This document shows, one piece after another, positions 47,901 through 52,957 of a stretch of DNA of 64,000 nt (the first letter of the stretch is position 1; every line of letters starts with the position of its first letter). The DNA comes from Triops longicaudatus (Eukaryota; Arthropoda; Branchiopoda; Notostraca; Triopsidae). A program made the translations under genes and the position numbers. The stretch spans positions 62,001 through 126,000 of the forward strand of contig JAGQDJ010000059.1 in the NCBI GenBank assembly GCA_022885665.1, read 5' to 3'. Below the pieces are notes generated by a model. That model had not been told where the DNA came from, ran no database searches, and was given only the letters and a program-made list of their open reading frames with translations.

Positions 47901-49265
47901 TTCTTCTGCAAAAGCGTTCGTTACAATAAGACTTTGCGTTTAAAATTTACTTACTACGACGCGATTCTACTATAAAAGTACTCACTATAACGCTGTACTA
48001 TATGTAAAAATACTCGTTAAAAGATTCAACTCTACTTCCATTTCCTATGTGAACATAACTACATTATTGCTCGGCATACGTTTCAATACACCATAACATT
48101 TATTACCTAATCAGCCAATTCACCCCCATGCGACAAGCCAGTATTTATCTGTCTCACTTAACGACATACACTTTACCACTTGTACTAAGAGGACATTGTA
48201 ACCATGAAATGTTGAGCATCCCTCCTCGCATAGCGCTCATCACTTCCCTCCATGATGGGGAAAAATAGGGGCGCACGTTTCCCTCTTCGAGTTTCCCTCG
48301 CTCGCTTTTCATTAACTGTCCCCCTTGTTTTGTATGCCCGGATGTCACGCTTTAATGAGGAACAATGCTCCACAAAGAACGGTTCACATGCCTTTGGATA
48401 CGGCACGTGGATATTGCGGTCCCATTTAGTACCATATCCTTGTTTCTTTTTATTTAAAATTCTTTAACTAAACAACAGCTTACCTGACGGAACGCAACGT
48501 ATCTTGTTATAATTAACAGACTATACTTGTTCCTTTTTTTAAAAAAAAAATAAGTAAATAAATAAGAGGGGGCAAAGAGCTCTGCTTACACAGAGGTAAG
48601 TTAAAATGAAAATAAATAAAAAAAAAACATAACGGAAAAGATTGAAGCCTGTCAATATAAAGCCTTACACGAGCGGGAAGATTACTGTCCATGTGCAGGC
48701 TATCAAAATCGCTGATAACGGACGAAGACGGCGTGCTGAGCGACTCAACCGTCCCTCTGGCCGACACGCCGCAGACTGGGAAGTTGCTCGGAGAGTCACT
48801 GGAGGGCGTGAGGGACATGGCGGGACTGTGGCAGGCGGTGAGCGTGGATGGAAGCGGTGCGACAGCCTTCCACACTTCGGAAGTGGAGCTCGTCACCACG
48901 TCTTCCTCTTTCACTTCCCGCACCCGCTCGTCTACCACGTGCCCGTTCTTCTTCACCACCACCGTGTCTTTATTGACGGTAGTTTGCTTCACGGTGAGCG
49001 ACGTTTCAACGCGCACGGGGGCCTTCAAGATGCCGGCGCTGATCAGCAAGCGATTGAGCACGTCGCACGGTGGCACTGTACCACTCAGCATGGCCTGCCT
49101 TATAATATCCCCCTCCTCGCCCACCAACGCCACCGGCGTCCCGTTGATGAGCAGCACTTCCTCCTCCTTCACCGACGTGTTCTTCTCAATATCCAACACC
49201 CGGATGTCTTTGCCCAACAAAGACTCGACTGTCTCGCGAATCTCGGCGTCGTCGATCATTGCCAT
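12262..49265 (-). CDS. RASGEF1B: RASGEF1-family Ras/Rap guanine nucleotide exchange factor (whole gene model, 10 exons)
   Basis: Members of this family load GTP onto small GTPases (in vertebrates mainly Rap2) at the cytoplasmic side of membranes. Exons in transcription order: 49265-48669, 44996-44940, 18178-18056, 15860-15648, 15333-15064, 14734-14504, 14378-14235, 14114-13912, 13570-13419, 12421-12349, 12283-12262 (the last two are separated by a 65-nt intron, see their entries). All junctions are GT-AG and keep frame; total about 694 residues. The part from the PQTP exon onward is about 476 residues, close to the ~473 of vertebrate RASGEF1B. The RasGEF-N domain lies at about residues 262-385 and the CDC25 domain at about 430-670. 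Residues such as FNIGNFNSLMAI, LNMSPVSRLKKTW and FFSLLVKDLYFLNEG are family hallmarks, and FLNEGCANRLPNGH favours 1B/1C over 1A. Membership of the core is secure; inclusion of the two 5' exons is inferred from strand, phase and splice sites. Confidence 0.9.
12349..12421 (-). CDS. RASGEF1B: RASGEF1 penultimate exon, with an alternative read-through stop
   Basis: Acceptor TTCCACAG; the first two bases complete a Ser codon, followed by MAIASFECEPPDNNSEKERY and KSL. This aligns with the family C-terminus (-ASYE-EGPEN--EKDRWKSL). The last two bases precede GTAAAT, a usable donor. If that donor is not used, translation stops three bases later with a Lys and TAA at 12347-12345. The spliced form is preferred because it gives a C-terminus of the expected length. 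Confidence 0.88.
12422..13418 (-). other. RASGEF1B: RASGEF1 intron, 997 nt
   Basis: AT-rich intron between the LPNGH exon and the penultimate exon. No repeats or ORFs of note were seen; short GAAATTTTC-like runs recur but form no clear unit. Confidence 0.85.
13419..13570 (-). CDS. RASGEF1B: RASGEF1 exon: C-terminal CDC25 domain (LPNGHINFEKFW)
   Basis: After a TTTTAG acceptor the exon completes the split Arg, then reads LPNGHINFEKFWQLAKQVTE and FMAWKQVTCPFEKQPKVIHY, ending TGTILSEN plus one base (phase 1) at a GTAAGA donor. The LPNGH-NFEKFW-LAKQV-EFM-WKQV-CPFE pattern matches RASGEF1B/1C closely. It is followed by a 997-nt intron. Confidence 0.95.
13912..14114 (-). CDS. RASGEF1B: RASGEF1 exon: CDC25 domain, catalytic hairpin region to NEGCANR
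   Basis: Acceptor ATGTTCTGCAG, then WSKVQSAKFSILEHQMDPSS, a middle part with YRSTLKAAMW, and IVIPFFSLLVKDLYFLNEG. It ends inside the Arg codon of CANR (phase 2) at a GTAACT donor. The P-FSLL-KD--FLNEG string is the third structurally conserved region of CDC25-type exchange factors. The split Arg codon is completed exactly by the next exon after a 341-nt intron. Confidence 0.96.
14235..14378 (-). CDS. RASGEF1B: RASGEF1 exon: CDC25 core (FNIGNFNSLMAI)
   Basis: Acceptor ACCGTGTAG, 48 codons, donor GTAATT, phase 0 both sides. It reads QTKKKLRVKTIEYWIEVARE, then CFNIGNFNSLMAIIAGLNMS, ending PVSRLKKT. This is the most conserved part of the exchange domain: I-x-VA-EC--I-NFNS-MAI--GLN-SPVSRLKKTW. 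The terminal Trp is the first codon of the next exon, across a 120-nt intron, which confirms the splice. Confidence 0.97.
14504..14734 (-). CDS. RASGEF1B: RASGEF1 exon: start of the CDC25 catalytic domain
   Basis: Acceptor TTTTGAACAG, 77 codons, donor GTATTA, phase 0 at both ends. The start of the catalytic domain is clear: LSQQLTHIELERLSFIGPEE, then FVQAFAKENPNV, and KKTRNLESYIQWFNRLSYFV before the exon ends VATQVVS. QQLTHIELER and the N-x-W-F-N-RLS segment are conserved parts of Ras-family exchange domains. The splice to the next exon crosses a 125-nt intron. Confidence 0.96.
15064..15333 (-). CDS. RASGEF1B: RASGEF1 exon: second half of the RasGEF-N domain
   Basis: The exon starts after a CATAG acceptor with DKLGRFCPHLVQLLSEW, continues with ETFPYDFRDERVMAHVRQL and ends VVLIDTLAV at a GTAAAA donor; 90 codons, phase 0 both sides. 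The string LL-EW-ETFPYDFRDER is diagnostic for RASGEF1 proteins. The linker around LEKYEEFLQKINTE matches the region between the REM and CDC25 domains. A 329-nt intron follows. Confidence 0.95.
15648..15860 (-). CDS. RASGEF1B: RASGEF1 exon: first half of the RasGEF-N domain
   Basis: The acceptor TCTGTTTTAG is followed by 71 codons and a GTAATA donor, phase 0 both sides. The product begins SLVYQDANLVSGPLEALVQ and continues HLVPTAEYYPDRTYVFAFLL, ending LADKHLSK. The pattern of a hydrophobic residue, D, then SG-LEAL-HLVP and YYPDRTY-F-FLLSSR is the signature of the RASGEF1 RasGEF-N (REM) domain, which stabilises the catalytic domain. It is followed by a 314-nt intron. Confidence 0.96.
15861..18055 (-). 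other. RASGEF1B: RASGEF1 intron, 2.2 kb
   Basis: The intron between the PQTP exon and the RasGEF-N exon. It contains a short hairpin at about 17220-17262 (GCAGATGTAAA against TTTACATCTG) and two diverged copies, about 240 bp apart, of a segment containing AAAGTTCAATTTG followed by AGAAAGAGTTAC (near 17466 and 17707). No open frame resembling an exon was found. Confidence 0.85.
18056..18178 (-). CDS. RASGEF1B: RASGEF1 exon with the N-terminal PQTP motif
   Basis: The acceptor TTTTTTAG is followed by 41 codons beginning SLPQTPKSNKNPVNGF and ending ETVEDSGSEPDN at a GTAAGT donor, phase 0 at both ends. Vertebrate RASGEF1A and RASGEF1B begin with Met-Pro-Gln-Thr, so this exon is where the short vertebrate-type protein would start. 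There is no ATG in frame before PQTP inside the exon, so the start codon must come from an upstream exon: either the long 49265 exon or a short alternative first exon. The Ser/Gly/Asn-rich segment leads straight into the RasGEF-N domain. Confidence 0.9.
19361..19700. repeat. Degenerate TTAGG-like tract (G-rich on plus strand)
   Basis: Recurring AGGTTAGGTT, TTAAGTTAGG and GGTTTGTC words over about 340 bp. The pentamer TTAGG is the ancestral arthropod telomere repeat; here it is mixed with TTAAG and longer higher-order blocks rather than a pure array. Confidence 0.75.
20054..20283. mobile_element. Probable MITE with GTTTCCACTA/TAGTGGAAAC ends
   Basis: GTTTCCACTA at 20061-20070 is mirrored by TAGTGGAAAC at 20269-20278, and GTTAGC-type words recur inside both ends. 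A related right-hand end (GCGTTAGCT, then about 40 bp, then GCAGTGGAAACCCAGC) occurs at about 34900-34965, and a GCGCGTTAGCTTAACC fragment at about 22463. The exact element borders and a target-site duplication were not established. Confidence 0.55.
22639..22846. mobile_element. hAT MITE (208 bp, CAGTGGTGCCCAACC ends)
   Basis: The left terminus CAGTGGTGCCCAACC is matched by the inverted right terminus GGTTGGGCACCACTG. The inner part is rich in GGGCC-type motifs, a common hAT MITE pattern. The flanking 8-mers TTCTAAAA and ATCTAAAA differ at one base, giving an 8-bp target-site duplication. No coding capacity. It lies in the RASGEF1 giant intron. Confidence 0.9.
26652..27280. repeat. TTAGG-like tract that switches strand at a palindrome
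   Basis: From 26652 to about 27165 the plus strand is CCTAA/ACCTAA-rich; from about 27215 it becomes GTTAAG/TTAGTTTAAGG-rich. Between them lies the perfect 20-bp palindrome TACCCTATTTAAATAGGGTA (27169-27188). The whole is therefore an imperfect inverted arrangement of the same repeat type. Confidence 0.72.
29939..29974. repeat. (A)36 tract within a diverged duplication
   Basis: A 36-base A run. Related segments lie on either side: CAAGTAAGAA followed by RCTARSCG appears near 29860 and again near 30040, and GACCAAAGAAGAAAC-like words near 29795 and 30010. This would fit a retroposed dimer with an internal poly-A, but no tRNA-like head was recognised. Confidence 0.8.
31257..32278. repeat. Degenerate tandem array with TATTTCTGC...GCAGAAATA units
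   Basis: About 1 kb in which TTATTTCTGYCGA-like and TGCAGAAATAC-like words alternate every 55-65 bp, roughly 15-18 diverged units. The two words are inverses of each other, so each unit can form a hairpin. It is AT-rich with no coding signal. Confidence 0.7.
32764..32775. promoter_or_regulatory. CTCF-like core motif
   Basis: TGCCCTCTAGTGG matches the common CTCF core (inverse of CCASYAGRKGGC). Variants of the same word occur at 19768 (GCCATCTAGCGG), 20001 (GCCATCTAATGG), 36066 (GCCGTCTGCTGG), 45881 (GCCACCTAGCGA) and, inverted, 53500. Confidence 0.4.
34682..34729 (-). CDS. Candidate alternative first or cassette exon (MIENNEREVALVPSRE)
   Basis: Sixteen codons from an ATG to a GTAAAA donor in phase 0, in the RASGEF1 intron and on the same strand. 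The upstream sequence TTTCTTTATAGTGCGGCAG could also act as an acceptor directly before the ATG, so it could be a symmetrical cassette exon. It is locally GC-richer than its surroundings. There is no homology support. Confidence 0.22.
34899..34965. mobile_element. Solo end of the GTGGAAAC MITE family
   Basis: GCGCGTTAGCTCAACC followed by GTTGTGTTGGCAGTGGAAAC lines up over about 60 bp with the right end of the element at 20054-20283. The opposite end was not seen nearby, so this is a truncated or solo copy. Confidence 0.45.
35100..35385 (-). CDS. Possible exon of an unidentified nested gene
   Basis: From a CTTAG acceptor-like site near 35385 the minus strand stays open with a balanced, protein-like composition: it includes EPFALEIHCFTIVRKTLQC, STESFFILNVIAKSSSGG and RTWCVHFDDVAGKGRHAY. 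A weak GTAATG donor candidate follows ASLQ. Two further open, Cys-containing stretches lie upstream on the same strand near 36590-36420 (including GRDYCSSSCDRAVKLL) and 36330-36270. I recognise no family, and chance ORFs of this length are expected in the window. Treat as a lead only. Confidence 0.2.
36344..36357. promoter_or_regulatory. RFX X-box-like motif
   Basis: GTCGCTATGGCAAC fits the GTHNYYATRRNAAC X-box bound by RFX/DAF-19 factors, which often mark promoters of ciliary genes. It lies just upstream (minus strand) of the unidentified open stretches at 35.1-36.3 kb. Motif match only. Confidence 0.4.
37230..37277. repeat. Perfect 22-bp inverted repeat with 4-nt loop
   Basis: The left arm (begins GCCTGTCTAA, ends GAAAC) is perfectly complementary to the right arm (begins GTTTC, ends TTAGACAGGC), with loop AGAA. 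Pairing stops abruptly at both sides. A cluster of CCCTCA..TTTGACC..GTTCACAC words surrounds it (about 36900-37700). Confidence 0.97.
39651..39691 (+). promoter_or_regulatory. TATA-like element followed by an X-box-like palindrome
   Basis: GCTATAAAAG at 39652-39661 is followed at 39678-39691 by GTTGCCACAGCAAC, an RFX-type inverted half-site pair. No transcript or exon is evident immediately downstream on the plus strand. Confidence 0.3.
41518..41544 (-). CDS. Candidate alternative first exon (MALAINERR)
   Basis: Within the giant RASGEF1 intron, an ATG followed by nine codons, MALAINERR, ends exactly at a consensus GTGAGT donor in phase 0. Spliced to the PQTP exon it would give a vertebrate-length RASGEF1 protein starting MALAINERR-SLPQTP. 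The segment is CpG-containing and more GC-rich than its flanks. The ATG has G at +4 but C at -3. This is inference from sequence pattern only. Confidence 0.35.
42094..42164 (-). CDS. Candidate exon with canonical splice sites, phase 2
   Basis: The minus strand shows acceptor TTTCTTTTCCAG and donor CTG|GTAAGT bounding 71 nt. An internal ATG at 42143 opens MSTLVVLGNGDVKQAN and leaves two bases at the donor (phase 2). That phase does not fit the phase-0 PQTP exon, so if used it is a 5' UTR exon or part of a different or nested transcript. Confidence 0.28.
44229..44249. repeat. Short hairpin ATACCTAA/TTAGGTAT
   Basis: An 8-bp inverted repeat around an A-rich loop of about four bases, inside a TTAAGTTTAA-type, telomere-tract-like stretch. 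Confidence 0.6.
44940..44996 (-). CDS. RASGEF1B: Putative 57-nt in-frame exon 2
   Basis: On the minus strand a strong acceptor (CTCTTTTGCAG) precedes 19 open codons, PSIFGTVASEQNPKESNRR, followed by the consensus donor GTGAGT. The exon is phase 0 at both ends, so it fits between the 199-codon exon and the PQTP exon without changing frame. It is locally GC-rich. There is no homology evidence for the residues, which look like a flexible linker. Chance formation of two such splice sites around a symmetrical open exon is possible but not likely. A cassette exon is another reading. Confidence 0.6.
44997..48668 (-). other. RASGEF1B: Putative RASGEF1 intron 1 (3.7 kb)
   Basis: Non-coding between the 199-codon exon and the 57-nt exon. 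About a third is the GTTCGTTATAA array. The rest is AT-rich with no recognisable gene. Confidence 0.6.
46899..48035. repeat. Degenerate tandem array with GTTCGTTATAACGA core
   Basis: About 1.1 kb of diverged units near 40-45 bp, each built on AAAGGTTCGTTATAACGAG followed by ATTCTACT. Solo or short versions occur at about 5440-5520, 21990-22030 and 30770-30925. The unit resembles terminal sequences of pogo/Tigger-type DNA transposons from memory, but no transposase or TA target duplication was identified, so the origin is open. Confidence 0.7.
48669..49265 (-). CDS. RASGEF1B: Putative first coding exon: 199-residue extension of unknown function
   Basis: A 199-codon open frame starts MAMIDDAEIRETVESLL and ends SNLPAR immediately before a GTAAGG donor in phase 0. 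The ATG at 49265 is the first in-frame ATG after a stop (TAA) just upstream, has A at -3 and G at +4, and is therefore the preferred start. The stretch is GC-rich with GC-rich third positions, unlike its surroundings, and is far longer than chance ORFs here. The first ~130 residues look folded and charged (for example VKEEEVLLINGTPVALV, then VVVKKNGHVVDERVREV); the last ~65 are Ser/Thr/Pro-rich and probably disordered. I recognise no domain. A pyrimidine tract and AG at 49400-49399 could mark the 5' end of the exon. It could instead belong to another minus-strand gene, though its phase fits the RASGEF1 exons downstream. Confidence 0.7.
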
Positions 49266-51962
49266 CTTATCGACTCCAATATATCTCTTTTTTTTCGAAC
49301 TCAAATTTTCCAAATCTTAGACATCCATATTTGTGCTCCTAAACCTGAGCTTCGAACTCATATCGGAAAATAACGCACTCTTCGATTTCTTTAGACAACT
49401 ACAAAAACCAAACATACACATTAGCCTTCAAAATAATTTATTTTCACGCTTTTGCCCAAGTTTTGAATTTCACGAAAGAAAAACGACACTCCTCACAGGC
49501 TTGTATCCAGGTTGCTACTGACAAGTGGTCAAGCCCTTCTACCACACGATACCGTTACACTACCCGAAAGGTACTGCATCGTGCGTGTGCCACGCCTCTT
49601 CAAGGGCCTCTTCTTATGACTACTTGAGCTTCTGCCTCAAGAGCGTGCCCTATATTTATAACAACTTGAAAGAAACACAAACCAAAAAACACCTTCAGCT
49701 ATTAATTTTTCTCTGTCGCTTGACAACAACAAAAAAAGGGTTGCCGAAACTGACGTTGCGAAAGAATTATTTGTCTGGGTAACAGCAGCCTACATCTGTG
49801 ATGCCCCATTTCGCTTGACAGAGAAAGATTCCAACGGGTGCACTCACATAATCAAAGAACCCCGTAGGGTGCAATGAGATTACAGCACACATGATACTTG
49901 TTTATAGCACCGTAACGTCCGAGTTAGCCAATCCTTTAACAGTAACGTCGCTAAGCAGCATTTAGACAAAACGAATGTAACAATCAATTGTCAATCATTA
50001 CCTACGACCTCCCGGATCCGGAACTTCGAAACGATCTGATTCGATCCTTTTTCAAATCGTAGTCTTTCTATCGTTTTTTATACATCAATGTTTCTATTTA
50101 CGCACATTGTGTGGACATTTTAGCTTTTTTATTCAAACCGCAGTATTTAACGTGATTAACTCAGTCTAGGATCTTTTTGCACTGAAATAGTTGGAAATAG
50201 TCAGAAGTTTCTCGGTTTGATCGGATTGGACAGATGCTGTTAACTAGTTGAGTATTACGATAACCGAGCTGTAACTGAAGATACGGAACATTGATGACAT
50301 TACAGCTACTTTATTGGCAATTTCTCTCGAAAACGACCCAAGAATTTCACTGACGTCAGCTATGATGAAAAGCGAGGGTTACGTTATCCGGACAAATGAT
50401 ATCATCTGATTAAAATGCATAAATGAAAGTTTTTATTTACTTATTTATTTACTTTTTGAGATTCAGGTGTCTTGAACATATCTAAACCTACTCCATAAAC
50501 GCTCCAGAGTACCAGTAGGTGGTAGACAACGGAGGAATCCCAATTAGCCCGCCCTTCCCCAAGGTATACTCCCACCTTGACGCGAACACCGAAAACATTT
50601 CAATACAAGGCGATCTATTCATGCTCCCTTGAGCCAAATATGGCACCCGACATGTTTTCTCGATAAACACGATAAAACTTTGTCTTCGACCCTGTGTGAT
50701 CGTACACTGCCCACCAACACATGTTTCCAGCTGTGGTAGAACTCCTGGCGCCCTTGACGTTGTGACTATTTCCCGGCAACCGAAATCTTACTTAGTAAAA
50801 AAAAAATAAGAAAAAATAATAATCAAGCAAGCTTGTTAACCTAAGCTAAGTTTAACTTAGGCCTTTTCCTCACCCTAAAAAAATGTAAATGGACAGACAT
50901 GTCAAAATCGTTCTGAACTTCGACAAAATGTACCCTAGCTTTTCATTTGTTTGACAAGTCGATATTTATGATGTGCTGGGTGATGTGAAAGGTTACATGG
51001 TTTATGGTGATATTTTACAGCTGTTTGGCACACTCAAACAGTTAACGAGCTAAACTAACTCATGTGAGGAATCTTTTGACGACTATCAATGTACCGTATC
51101 ATGGTCGAACTTGTGTTCAGGGGGTTCACGGGGCGAGATGAGACACCCAACGAGAATTCGAACATTCATGATCCAGTATCTCGTGACTGGCCTCCACAGC
51201 ATGCTGGATTAGAGTGTCCCAGGAACTATGCCAAGCATTTTTTTCTTTTTTTTTTTTTCACTGAGAACGGATTGATCTTGGGAAGAATATAGTAAAGTTC
51301 CCCTCAAGTCTTTCATCCGGGTCTCGTAGTTTTGAGAGTCTAAACATAGCTTCAAACAGCGCCTTTAGTCTTTGCCAAGAATCACTAATACAAAAAAATG
51401 CCTTTTTTTCGTGCCTCCTAAGCATAACACACTCCACAATGCAAAAGACAATAACACCTCCACCATGTGTCGCCTTGAGTTTCTCTTCCAAGGCTTGCAA
51501 TCTACTGTAGTTTGTTTACGGTTCAACGTCAACGCCCATAACTAACTCCAGCTTTTAAAACTTTCACCCGAAAAGCTTTTACAATTACCGCCTAGCGGTT
51601 TTAGGAACATTTTAGCTTGCCATGTACTTCCCGATAAATTATTCAAGAAAAGTAAAACTAATCACCGTTAATAATTCGTCTATAGAACGGAAAATTTAAA
51701 TTGTTTACTTCCATTTTTGGACCAAGTGGGTTTGACAACCGGAACTGCAGATTGAATTAATTCGTTTATTTCTAAATCAATTATTTAAATTTATTTTCTT
51801 TTAAAAGGTGAATATGTTAGCGTTCACAATTCCCTTAAAAGCACTGCTCTCGGTTTCTTTAAGCCGGTGCTTCTCAACAGTGATTAAAATTACCCAAAAT
51901 TGAGCAAAACCCTTTCAAATCTGGGTAATGGAGTAGTTCACACGAAAAAAAAAGGTTTAAAC

Positions 51963-52430
51963 TAGCCTCCCTAACCTTAAATTAGACAAATCCAACTTAA
52001 CTAAAGCTAGCCAAATCTTCAACCAGATTAATATAACTTGATTTTAATTGTCCTAACCTTCAACTGGGCTAAAGTAGCTTAATTTTACCTATACTAAACT
52101 TAGTTATTGCAAACACAGCTTATTTGACGCTAACCTAAACTTGAATCTGGCCAAAATAAGCTTTATTCGACTGATTCTAACCTTAAATATGGCTAAAATA
52201 CTTAAGTTTACCCAATCTAACCTTAAATTACACGAATCTAACTTAATTTTGACCTTCCTAACCTTGTGTTTCACAAACGTGACTCAATTTAAGTTAACCT
52301 AACCTTCAATTAGACATACCTAATTTATTTGAAACTAATCTAACCGTAAATCTGGCTAATATAGGCTTTATTCGGCCTATTCCAACTTTAAACAGGCTAA
52401 ACTAACTCAGCTTACCCAACCTAAAGACGA
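51963..52430. repeat. Degenerate CCTAA/AACCTT tract
   Basis: Repeated CTAACCTTAAATTAGNC and CTAACCTTAAA words, in roughly 40-50 bp higher-order steps, C-rich on the plus strand. Confidence 0.72.
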
Positions 52431-52861
52431 TTTTTGGGTATTGTACGACAACTTTTGAGAAGCACTGCGCTAAGACATATGCGTTGGAAAATTTGACATT
52501 TCTTTTCAAATTAAAGAATATTAGATATTAAAGAATATGGAATTCTTTCATGTGGTCTTCTAAAGGCGGTAGAAGTACAGAAGCACACCAAAATTCCATT
52601 TCATGTGAAACTTACGCATCAATCAAAGTCCAAGCTTTCATGACTTCAAATAAGCAAACAATAATCAGAATAGTGTAACAATCAATCTTGGAGTGCTACG
52701 CTGGTCAAGAGAATGCGTTTTAGAGCACCGAACACGCGTACACGACAGTTCAGTCGGACAGCTCGATGGCGTCTGGGTCAAAACAATTCAGCAATCCCTC
52801 TTGGGCACGCCGCCAGTGGGCGCGCAGTGCCGTGCGCTGTCAACCTCGAACTTGAGCCTAA

Positions 52862-52957
52862 TGACGTCACGAACTAATAATGAACTAAACTATAAAACGA
52901 ACTGTACAGTTCCACTTACCAATGCAAACGTTCGTTGGTGTTACCGAAACGCAGCAT
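52862..52957. promoter_or_regulatory. CRE plus TATA cluster with an adjoining minus-strand donor
   Basis: A full CRE palindrome TGACGTCA (52862-52869) is followed by TATAAAAC (52891-52898) in a GC-rich stretch starting about 52690. On the minus strand, an ATG at 52957 opens MLRFGNTNERLH and ends in phase 2 at the consensus donor TTG|GTAAGT (52920). It could be a non-coding 5' exon of RASGEF1 (splicing to the acceptor at 49399) or an unrelated start site. Confidence 0.3.

Noticed and set aside
48642..49373. Two long plus-strand ORFs (243 and 209 codons)
   Set aside because: They lie antisense to the 199-codon exon and are His/Arg- or Ser/Thr-rich in the way expected from complementing a GC3-rich coding exon.
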